Assembly: GCA_937902285.1 (NCBI GenBank) | Contig: CALGTB010000285.1 | Coordinates: forward strand, 1-5,542 | Source of the DNA: an uncultured Actinomycetes bacterium | GTDB taxonomy: Bacteria > Actinomycetota > Actinomycetes > S36-B12 | Length of the DNA stretch: 5,542 nucleotides | Direction of reading: 5' to 3' | In this document: in pieces, positions 1 through 5,183 of the stretch | Numbering within the stretch: position 1 is the first letter of the stretch | Layout of the letters: every line of letters begins with the position of its first letter | Program-made: the position numbers and the translations under genes | The notes under the pieces: generated by a model | Database searches by the model: none | What the model was told of the DNA's origin: nothing | The model's input: only the letters and a program-made list of their open reading frames with translations

Positions 1-755
1 AGCGCGCCGGTGCGCAGGTCGTCCGGGACCAGCTTCAGCACCTCCTCCGCCGTTCTCGCCACGGTGGGGAGCATGAGGATCGCGTAGGCGAGCCCGGCCG
101 CGAACGCGCTGTTGTCGAGGACCCCCGTGAGGATGAACACCGTGAGGATGAAGAGTCCGGCGACGACCGACGGCACGCCGCTCATGGCCTGCACGAAGAA
201 GCGCACGTACGGCACCGCGCGGCCGCGGACCTCGGTGATGTAGACGGCGGTCATGACGCCCAGCGGGACGGCGATGACGGCCGAGATCGCGACGATCAGC
301 ACCGTGCCGAGGATGGCGTGGCCGATACCGCCGTAGCCGAGCGGCGTCGAGGGGCTGATGTACTCGTTGTTCTGGAAGATGAACGCGCCGCTGAGTGCCT
401 GGAGGCCTTTGGTGATGATCGTCCAGAGGACGGAGATCAGCACCACCATGCTGAAGATCGTCGCCCCGATCGCGGAGACGATGATCACCGCATCAGCGGC
501 CGCCTTGGTGCCCCGCACCGCGATGGCCGCGATCATCGACGCCACCAGCTGGAGGGGGAAGTAGACCGCGATCATGATGACGGGTCCGGGGATGCTCGAG
601 AACCAGAACAGCAGCGTCACGACCGTGGCGGGAATGAGCACCGCCAGGATCACGACCGTGCGGAACTTCGACGTCCGCCGACCCCAGGGGGCCTCCGGCT
701 TCTGCTGCTGCAGCTCCGGAAGAGTCGTGTCATCGAAGGTGATGGTCGCGCTCAT
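1..755 (-). CDS. pstA: Phosphate ABC transporter permease PstA (partial, C-terminus off the left edge)
   Basis: This is the second membrane subunit of the high-affinity phosphate importer PstSCAB and pairs with PstC in the cytoplasmic membrane. Reading leftward from the ATG at 755-753, about 250 residues are visible, starting MSATITFDDTTLPEL. Hydrophobic stretches lie near residues 32-58, 60-80, 88-115, 140-172 and 185-212. The segment with FFVQAMSGVPSVVAGLFIL is typical of PstA. The frame is open to base 1 and breaks inside the EAA loop (around EEVLKLVPDDLRTGA) that docks on the ATPase PstB, so the last transmembrane segments are missing. A long N-terminal part with extra hydrophobic segments before the core permease fold is, as I recall, common in actinobacterial PstA. 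The start overlaps the pstC stop as ATGA, implying translational coupling. pstB would be expected further left. Family assignment is firm; only the end is unseen. Confidence 0.95.
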   Translation of the reverse strand, partial: MSATITFDDTTLPELQQQKPEAPWGRRTSKFRTVVILAVLIPATVVTLLFWFSSIPGPVIMIAVYFPLQLVASMIAAIAVRGTKAAADAVIIVSAIGATIFSMVVLISVLWTIITKGLQALSGAFIFQNNEYISPSTPLGYGGIGHAILGTVLIVAISAVIAVPLGVMTAVYITEVRGRAVPYVRFFVQAMSGVPSVVAGLFILTVFILTGVLDNSAFAAGLAYAILMLPTVARTAEEVLKLVPDDLRTGA

Positions 756-1714
756 CCCTGCATCCGTCCTGTGCGGTTCACGATGACATTGGCGATCGCG
801 TTGACGACCAGCGTTCCGAGGAAGAGGAAGAAGCCGGCGGCCAGCAGGAGCTGGGTCTCGTAGGGGCCCGATGCCTCGCCGAACTTGGACACGATGAGCG
901 TGGCGACCGATCCGCCGCCGGACTCGATGATGTTGTAGTAGTTCACCGGGTCGAACACGATCTTCAGCACGAAGAACACCGCGATGGTCTCGCCGAGCGC
1001 ACGGCCCAGGCCGAGCATCACGCCGCCCACGAGGCCACCGCGGCCGTACGGGAGGGCCACGTAGCGGAGCATCGTCCACAGCGAGCAGCCGAGCGCCTCG
1101 GAGGCGTTGATGAGCTCAGGAGGGGTGCGGCCGAGGACCTCGCGCGTGACGGACGTGACGATCGGGATCATCATGATCGCCAGGATGAACCCCGCGGTGA
1201 AGGGGGTGCCGCTGAAGTTGCCGCTCTCGTTCTGGAAGATCGGGATCCAGCCGAGGTACTGGTTGAGCAGCGCCTGCCACTGCTCGGACACGGGCGACAG
1301 GATGTAGAAGGCCCACAGCCCGAGGATCACGCTGGGGATGGCCGCCATCAGGTCGACGAGGTTGGTGAGGACCTTGGCGACCGACGTCGGCGCCAGGAAC
1401 ACCATGAAGACCGAGAGCAGCAGCGACGCCGGCACGGCGATGACGAGGGCGATGACGGCCAGCAGCACCGAGCCGTAGAGCATCCCCCAGATGCCGTAGT
1501 CCGGCGGGCTCCAGACCGACGTGGTGAGGAAGTCGAGGCCCTGCGTCTGCAGCACGGGGACGGCCTGGGCGCCGAGGAAGACCGTGATCCCGGCCAGGAC
1601 CAGGAGAGCGACGAACGCCGCACCCGTGATGATCCTGTTGAAGACCCGATCACCGCGGTGGCTCGTGGCCGCAGCCTGGAGGTCGCGCCGCTCCTGGACG
1701 TCCGGTTCCGACAT
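752..1714 (-). CDS. pstC: Phosphate ABC transporter permease PstC
   Basis: This is the first membrane permease of the PstSCAB phosphate importer, 320 residues, a normal length for the family. After a polar N-terminus (residues 1-25) there are about six membrane segments near 29-50, 77-106, 115-139, 172-188, 225-252 and 287-312. The core shows LMAAIPSVILGLWAF (123-137) and an EAA loop at 206-222 (EALGC...RYVALP), followed by GRALGETIAV (237-246), all typical of PstC. The ATG at 1714 is the best start: no in-frame ATG, GTG or TTG lies close upstream, though no strong ribosome binding site precedes it. It is the first pst gene on this strand. Upstream is a 92-bp gap with an 11-bp repeat array and then pit, so the usual pstS is not in front of it. 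The stop overlaps pstA by four bases. Confidence 0.96.
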   Translation of the reverse strand: MSEPDVQERRDLQAAATSHRGDRVFNRIITGAAFVALLVLAGITVFLGAQAVPVLQTQGLDFLTTSVWSPPDYGIWGMLYGSVLLAVIALVIAVPASLLLSVFMVFLAPTSVAKVLTNLVDLMAAIPSVILGLWAFYILSPVSEQWQALLNQYLGWIPIFQNESGNFSGTPFTAGFILAIMMIPIVTSVTREVLGRTPPELINASEALGCSLWTMLRYVALPYGRGGLVGGVMLGLGRALGETIAVFFVLKIVFDPVNYYNIIESGGGSVATLIVSKFGEASGPYETQLLLAAGFFLFLGTLVVNAIANVIVNRTGRMQG

Positions 1715-1753
1715 GGCCGAAGTCTGTTGCTCACGCGTGGACGACAGGCGTGC

Positions 1754-1797
1754 GAGAGTCGACCCCCCGCCTAACGCGACATGAACAGCGGGTTAAC
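1754..1797 (-). promoter_or_regulatory. PHO-box-like direct repeats upstream of pstC
   Basis: On the minus strand four consecutive 11-bp units begin GTTAAC (1797), GTTCAT (1786), GTTAGG (1775) and GGTCGA (1764). The exact 11-bp spacing and the G-G/T-T core match the PhoP-binding PHO box described in Streptomyces (units like GTTCACC). The second unit is the best match and the fourth is weak. The array ends 40 bp before the pstC ATG, where a promoter for pstCA is expected. I infer PhoR/PhoP activation under phosphate limitation. No clear -10 hexamer could be assigned. The first unit overlaps a 12-bp palindrome, CGGGTTAACCCG (1789-1800). Confidence 0.7.
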
Positions 1798-1806
1798 CCG
1801 TGCAGG

Positions 1807-2988
1807 TCAGTCGACCGGGCCGCGTCCCTGCAGGTGCGGATGACCCGGCAGCGGCTCGGCAAGGGCCTGCTCGGGCAGGATCTCGGCCTCGACGTCCTCC
1901 GCATGGATCGTGTGCGCCATGGCCCACGCCGCCCAGGCGCCGAAGGCGACCACGACGACCCCGACGGTGATGACGGCGAGGGCGGTGGGGAGTTGGGTCA
2001 GGCGGAACATGCCGAAGGCCACGAGGCCCGCGGCCGGGATCGTCAGGACCCACGCGATGAGCATCTCGCCGACGATCTTCCAGTTGGCTCCCTTGCCCGA
2101 TCCGACGCCCGCCCCGACGATCGACGAGGCTGCCGCGTGCGTGGTGGAGATCGGCATGCCGACGGCCGTTGCGCCGAAGATCGCCGTAGTCGCGCCGATG
2201 TTGGCGGCCGTGCCGGAGTTGGCGTGCAGAGTCGTGATCTTCAGGCCCATGGTCTCGATGATCTTCCAGCCGCCCCACAGGGTACCGAGGGCGATGGCCG
2301 CGTACGCGCTGAGCGCCGCCCACTCGGGCACCTCGATCGTCTTGCCGTCCGCACCGATCTCGGTGTAGCCGGCCCCGAGGAGCAGGGCTGCGATGACGCC
2401 CATCGTCTTCTGTGCGTCGTTGGCGCCGTGCCCGAAGGAGACGGCGGCAGCCGAGACGAGCTGGAAGCCCTTGAACACCGGGTGGTCGTCGTGCAGCTTC
2501 GTCATGCGCTGGATGCCGATGACGAGGTACATCGCGACGAAGGCGATGCCGAAGGCCACGGCCGGGGACAGGATGATCCCGATTCCGGCCTTCTGCACGC
2601 TCGACCAGTCGATGGCCTCGAGCCCGCCGGCCGCGATGCCCGCGCCGACGAGGCCGCCGATGATCGCGTGGCTCGACGACGACGGCATGCCGAATCGCCA
2701 GGTGATGTAGTTCCAGGCGATGGCGGCGAAGAGGGCCGCAAACGCCAGGGCCACGCCGCCGTACTCGCTCTTGACCGTCTTGGCGATGGTGTTGGCGACC
2801 GCTGTTCCCACGACGAAGTAGGCGAGGAAGTTGAACGTCGCCGAGAAGGCCGGCGCCCACCGGGCGGGCAGCGCCCGGGTGGCCACGACCGTGGCAACGG
2901 AGTTGGCCGCGTCATGAAAGCCGTTGGTGAAGTCGAAGATCAAGGCGATGACGATGACCGCGATCACGGTGATGAGCAGCAGGTCCAC
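1807..2988 (-). CDS. pit: Low-affinity inorganic phosphate transporter, PiT family
   Basis: This is an integral membrane phosphate transporter that moves phosphate (in Pit proteins, as a metal-phosphate complex with H+); arsenate is a known competing substrate. It has 393 residues, usual for short bacterial Pit. The protein shows the internal duplication of the family: FDFTNGFHDAANSVATVVAT (18-37) is echoed by FGHGANDAQKTMG (185-197), and PSSSSHAIIGGLVGAG (102-117) by PISTTHAAASSIVGAG (279-294). About ten hydrophobic segments are visible, the last at roughly 336-360, followed by a polar tail ending GRGPVD. The start is a GTG at 2988-2986, preceded by a good GGAAGGA ribosome binding site; translation from there gives MDLLLITVIAVIVIALIFDF directly ahead of the first signature. 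It lies between acr3 and pstC on the same strand, with PHO-box-like arrays on both sides. No phoU-like or DUF47 gene adjoins it in this window. Confidence 0.96.
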   Translation of the reverse strand: MDLLLITVIAVIVIALIFDFTNGFHDAANSVATVVATRALPARWAPAFSATFNFLAYFVVGTAVANTIAKTVKSEYGGVALAFAALFAAIAWNYITWRFGMPSSSSHAIIGGLVGAGIAAGGLEAIDWSSVQKAGIGIILSPAVAFGIAFVAMYLVIGIQRMTKLHDDHPVFKGFQLVSAAAVSFGHGANDAQKTMGVIAALLLGAGYTEIGADGKTIEVPEWAALSAYAAIALGTLWGGWKIIETMGLKITTLHANSGTAANIGATTAIFGATAVGMPISTTHAAASSIVGAGVGSGKGANWKIVGEMLIAWVLTIPAAGLVAFGMFRLTQLPTALAVITVGVVVVAFGAWAAWAMAHTIHAEDVEAEILPEQALAEPLPGHPHLQGRGPVD

Positions 2989-2995
2989 GCCCAGA

Positions 2996-3004
2996 TTTCC
3001 TTCC
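2996..3004 (-). promoter_or_regulatory. Ribosome binding site of pit
   Basis: On the minus strand GGAAGGAAA runs from 3004 to 2996. Its AAGGA core ends nine bases before the GTG at 2988. This supports the GTG start, for which no nearby ATG alternative exists at the N-terminus. Confidence 0.75.
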
Positions 3005-3062
3005 GGTCACCCCGCGAGGGGACGGATCACAACGTAACGCCGAGAAGAGGTCGAAGATGTCC

Positions 3063-3084
3063 TGAGAGTGAACGGTTTCCGACC
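3063..3084 (-). promoter_or_regulatory. Possible secondary PHO-box units in the pit leader
   Basis: On the minus strand an 11-bp unit GGTCGGAAACC (3084 to 3074) adjoins GTTCACTCTCA (3073 to 3063). The second matches the PHO unit well; the first matches only in GGTC. It sits about 75 bp upstream of the pit GTG, a more usual distance for an activator site than the main array. It may be a second PhoP site or chance. Confidence 0.35.
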
Positions 3085-3137
3085 AATTCGCTCTCGCAGG
3101 GGCGAGTGTGTGCCGGACTGGTGGACTGCGGGCGTGA

Positions 3138-3181
3138 ACTCGATGACGTGCTGCCGAACGGTAGGTGAACAGGAGGTGAAC
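3138..3181 (-). promoter_or_regulatory. PHO-box array (PhoP-binding direct repeats) upstream of pit
   Basis: On the minus strand four adjoining 11-bp units start at 3181, 3170, 3159 and 3148. Unit 1 is GTTCACCTCCT, unit 2 GTTCACCTACC, unit 3 GTTCGGCAGCA, and unit 4 begins CGTCATC. Units 1 and 2 are identical over their first eight bases and match the Streptomyces PHO-box unit (G, G/T, T, C, A, then pyrimidines). The array begins two bases after the acr3 stop codon and lies about 150-190 bp before the pit start. I infer PhoP control of pit; direct repeats rather than a palindrome argue against an ArsR-type operator here. Confidence 0.82.
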
Positions 3182-3183
3182 GA

Positions 3184-4254
3184 CTACGACCGGGCGGCCA
3201 TCCGTCGTCGCAGCCACAGGGACACGTAGACCAGCGCGACGAGGGCCGGGACCTCGATGAGGGGGCCGATCACCCCGGCCAGCGCCTGGCCGGACGTGAT
3301 GCCCCACACGCCGATCGCGACCGCGATGGCCAGCTCGAAGTTGTTGCCCGCTGCGGTGAAGGCCAGGGTCGCCGTCTTCGGGTAGCCCAGCCGGGCCCGC
3401 ACGCCCAGCGCGAACGAGATGCTCCACATGACGCCGAAGTAGACGAGCAGCGGGATCGCGATCCGGATCACGGCGCCCGGATCCGACAGGATCGCGTCGC
3501 CCTGGAGGGCGAACATCACCACGATCGTGAAGAGGAGGCCGTAGAGGGCGAACGGTCCGATCCGGGGAAGGAAGCGCTGCTCGTACCAGTCGACTCCCCT
3601 GGTGCGGATGCCGATGCGCCGGGTCAGGTAGCCGGCGACGAGCGGGATGCCCAGGAAGATGAGCACCGCCTTGGTGATCTCCCAGGTGGAGAACTGGACG
3701 TCCTGGGTGTCGAGCCCCAGCCAGCCCGGGAGGATCGTCAGGTAGAAGGTGCCGAGCAGCGCGTAGGCCACGATCTGGAACACCGAGTTGATCGCCACGA
3801 GGAGCGCGGCCGCCTCGCCGTCCCCGCACGCCAGGTCGTTCCAGATGAGCACCATGGCGATGCAGCGGGCCAGGCCGATGACGATCAGGCCGGTCCGGAA
3901 GGCCGGCTCGTCGGCCAGGAAGACCCAGGCCAGGGTGAACATCAGCGCGGGGCCGATCACCCAGTTGAGCAGGAGCGACAGCCACAGGAGGCGGCGATCG
4001 CCGGTGACGTGGCCCATGTCCTCGTAGCGGACCTTGGCGAGCACCGGGTACATCATGAGCAGCAGCCCGAGGGCGATCGGCAGGGACGTCTGTCCGACCT
4101 TGACCGCGTCGAGCGCCGTCTGGGCGGCAGGAACGAGGCGGCCGATGAGCAGGCCGACGACCATGGCGGCCACGATCCACAGCGGCAGGAACCGGTTGAG
4201 CACCGACAGACGCTGGATGACCGCGCCGTCGACGCCCACCGGCTCCGGCGTCAC
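3184..4254 (-). CDS. acr3: Arsenite efflux permease, ACR3 family
   Basis: This cytoplasmic-membrane antiporter exports As(III), and in some members Sb(III); it belongs to the bile/arsenite/riboflavin transporter (BASS) superfamily, not the unrelated E. coli ArsB family. It has 356 residues, usual for bacterial Acr3, with about ten hydrophobic segments. Hallmarks are GLARCIAMVLIWNDLACGDG (127-146), where Cys131 corresponds to the essential transport cysteine of characterised Acr3 proteins; AAGNNFELAIAVAIG (301-315); and PLIEVPALV (331-339), where Glu334 corresponds to the essential glutamate. Both key residues are present, so the protein should be active. The start is GTG at 4254-4252, overlapping the arsC stop as GTGA, which implies coupled translation from the arsI-arsC-acr3 mRNA. 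No strong ribosome binding site is visible. Downstream, the pit PHO-box array starts two bases after its TAG. The gene is often annotated arsB. Confidence 0.96.
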   Translation of the reverse strand: MTPEPVGVDGAVIQRLSVLNRFLPLWIVAAMVVGLLIGRLVPAAQTALDAVKVGQTSLPIALGLLLMMYPVLAKVRYEDMGHVTGDRRLLWLSLLLNWVIGPALMFTLAWVFLADEPAFRTGLIVIGLARCIAMVLIWNDLACGDGEAAALLVAINSVFQIVAYALLGTFYLTILPGWLGLDTQDVQFSTWEITKAVLIFLGIPLVAGYLTRRIGIRTRGVDWYEQRFLPRIGPFALYGLLFTIVVMFALQGDAILSDPGAVIRIAIPLLVYFGVMWSISFALGVRARLGYPKTATLAFTAAGNNFELAIAVAIGVWGITSGQALAGVIGPLIEVPALVALVYVSLWLRRRMAARS

Positions 4255-4658
4255 GGGGTCACGCCACCAGGCGAGAGCTCGCGGATGAGCGTCTCGACCC
4301 TGCGCCGGATCTCGTCACGGATCGGACGGACGGAGTCGACGCCCTGCCCGGCAGGATCCTCGAGGACCCAGTCCTCGTAGCGGGTGCCGGGGAAGACGGG
4401 GCAGACGTCACCGCAGCCCATGGTGATCACCACGTCGGAGGTGCGCACCGCCTCCGTCGTGAGCACCTTGGGGACCTCGGCTGCGATGTCGATGCCCTCC
4501 TCAGCCATGGCCGCCACGACGGCCGGGTTGACGGAGTCGGCCGGAGCCGACCCCGCCGACCGGACCTCGACGCGGTCGCCCGCGAGGTGCATGAGGTAGG
4601 CGGCCGCCATCTGCGACCGGCCCGCATTGTGGACGCAGACGAACAGCACCGACGGCAT
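4251..4658 (-). CDS. arsC: Arsenate reductase / arsenate-mycothiol transferase, LMW-PTP type
   Basis: This cytosolic enzyme reduces arsenate to arsenite, feeding Acr3. It has 135 residues with the low-molecular-weight phosphatase fold. The anion loop is CVHNAGRS (residues 8-15; nucleophile Cys8, Arg14), and the general-acid motif is DPAG (101-104). Further cysteines are Cys82 and Cys86 in MGCGDVCPVFPG. The closely spaced pair differs from the two well-separated cysteines of thioredoxin-coupled Staphylococcus ArsC and resembles actinobacterial arsenate-mycothiol transferases, in which mycothiol and mycoredoxin supply electrons; this coupling is inferred. I chose the ATG at 4658 because MPSVLFVCVHNAG fits the family N-terminus; a GTG two codons earlier (4664) is equally possible, and a longer reading frame upstream merely overlaps arsI. 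It starts eight bases after the arsI stop, lacks a strong ribosome binding site and is probably translated by coupling. Confidence 0.93.
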   Translation of the reverse strand: MPSVLFVCVHNAGRSQMAAAYLMHLAGDRVEVRSAGSAPADSVNPAVVAAMAEEGIDIAAEVPKVLTTEAVRTSDVVITMGCGDVCPVFPGTRYEDWVLEDPAGQGVDSVRPIRDEIRRRVETLIRELSPGGVTP

Positions 4659-4666
4659 GTCCACGG

Positions 4667-5092
4667 TCAGCAGCAGCCGGAGGCGCTGGCGACCATCTGC
4701 AGGCCGTCCGGGTTGTCGTCCTTGACCGTGTAGATCTCCCACGGAGCGCCGGCCGGGTCGTGCACCCAGACCTTGTCCTGCAGTGCGTAGCAGCAGGTGG
4801 TGTCCTTCTCGTCGAGGGCGGCGAGGCCCGCAGCGCGCAGCCGGTCCGCGTGCTCCTCGACGCTCTCGGCACCCTCGACCTCGACGCCGAGGTGGTTCAG
4901 GGCGCCGGCCGTGCCGGTGCCGCGCTCGTCGGCTGCCACCTCGATGAGCACCAGCTTGAGGGGCGGCTCGGTGATGGCGAAGTTGGCGTAGCCGGGGCGG
5001 CGCTTGTGCGGCTCGACGCCGAACAGCGTCGAGTAGAAGGCCACGGAGGCCTCGAGGTCGGAGACGTTGAGGGCGAGCTGGACACGGGACAC
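4667..5092 (-). CDS. arsI: ArsI/CadI-family VOC protein, probable C-As lyase
   Basis: This small cytosolic metalloprotein of the vicinal-oxygen-chelate (glyoxalase/dioxygenase) fold has 141 residues. ArsI enzymes are Fe(II)-dependent dioxygenases that cleave the C-As bond of trivalent methyl- and aryl-arsenicals; the mycobacterial homologue CadI is named for cadmium induction. The N-terminus MSRVQLALNVSDLEASVAFY and GYANFAITEPPLKLVL (34-49) are very close to CadI. Probable metal ligands are Gln5, His67 (NHLGVEV) and Glu119 (WEIYTV). The vicinal pair Cys100-Cys101 in TTCCYALQDKVWV is the arsenical-binding motif of ArsI. A further Cys-Cys ends the protein. The start is GTG at 5092, fixed by AGGAGG five bases upstream. 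It is the first gene of the ars operon and is divergent from arsR. Activity on organoarsenicals versus a metal-responsive role cannot be separated from sequence alone. Confidence 0.92.
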   Translation of the reverse strand: MSRVQLALNVSDLEASVAFYSTLFGVEPHKRRPGYANFAITEPPLKLVLIEVAADERGTGTAGALNHLGVEVEGAESVEEHADRLRAAGLAALDEKDTTCCYALQDKVWVHDPAGAPWEIYTVKDDNPDGLQMVASASGCC

Positions 5093-5097
5093 GGGTT

Positions 5098-5103
5098 CCT
5101 CCT
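5098..5103 (-). promoter_or_regulatory. Ribosome binding site of arsI
   Basis: A perfect AGGAGG on the minus strand (5103 to 5098) is five bases from the GTG at 5092. It decides the start and suggests arsI is the best-translated entry point of the operon, since arsC and acr3 have only weak sites. Confidence 0.85.
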
Positions 5104-5112
5104 GGAGGTCAC

Positions 5113-5163
5113 ATAGATGACGATCTATTTATAGACTGTCATGCTACATTGACATTCGTCAAT
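5113..5163. promoter_or_regulatory. ArsR operator region with nested inverted repeats between arsR and arsI
   Basis: This AT-rich stretch in the divergent gap contains three inverted repeats. ATAGAT-gacg-ATCTAT occupies 5113-5128. A 26-bp imperfect palindrome at 5117-5142 has outer arms ATGAC/GTCAT and inner arms TCTAT/ATAGA about the same centre. ATTGAC-attc-GTCAAT occupies 5148-5163. ArsR/SmtB repressors bind such AT-rich dyads over promoters. TATAAA (minus strand, 5133 to 5128) is a candidate -10 for arsI, but no good -35 accompanies it; the arsR promoter is not clearly resolved. I infer that one ArsR dimer site or two control both directions and release on As(III). Confidence 0.7.
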
Positions 5164-5171
5164 ATAGCCAC

Positions 5172-5178
5172 GAGGGAG
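5172..5178 (+). promoter_or_regulatory. Ribosome binding site of arsR
   Basis: GAGGGAG lies five bases before the ATG at 5184 and supports that start for arsR. Confidence 0.75.
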
Positions 5179-5183
5179 TCACC

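Larger units (their letters stand above)
2989..3183 (-). other. acr3-pit intergenic region and pit leader
   Basis: These 195 bases separate the acr3 stop from the pit GTG. Reading on the minus strand, they hold the PHO-box-like array (3181 to 3138), a further GTTCAC copy off register at 3139, a small CTCGC/GCGAG hairpin (3106 to 3093) without a U tract, a solitary GTTCACTCTCA unit (3073 to 3063), a CCCC-TCGC-GGGG hairpin (3021 to 3010) and the pit ribosome binding site. No convincing terminator for the ars operon and no coding sequence are seen. A definite -10 element could not be assigned. Confidence 0.6.

Noticed and set aside
318..863. Plus-strand open frame (181 codons) opposite pstA/pstC
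   Set aside because: Charged, low-complexity translation antisense to the conserved pstA-pstC junction.
1789..1800. CGGGTTAACCCG palindrome after pit as a terminator
   Set aside because: It has no loop and no following U tract; half of it belongs to the first 11-bp PHO-like unit, and a simple repressor dyad cannot be shown.
3093..3106. CTCGC/GCGAG hairpin as terminator of the ars operon
   Set aside because: The stem is only five base pairs and is followed by AGCGAA on the minus strand instead of a U run; it also lies beyond the PHO array.
1750..3168. Long plus-strand open frame (472 codons) opposite pit
   Set aside because: Its translation is low-complexity, rich in Arg, Asp and Gly, with no recognisable domain, and it lies antisense to a clear PiT transporter; a usual shadow in GC-rich DNA.
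2912..4180. Long minus-strand open frame (422 codons) overlapping acr3 in another frame
   Set aside because: Arg/Pro-rich, no domain, and overlaps the well-supported acr3 and the intergenic PHO array.
4659..4742. N-terminal extension of arsC to an upstream start at 4742
   Set aside because: The extra residues have no family counterpart and are simply the 3' end of arsI in another frame; the CX5R loop is normally close to the N-terminus.
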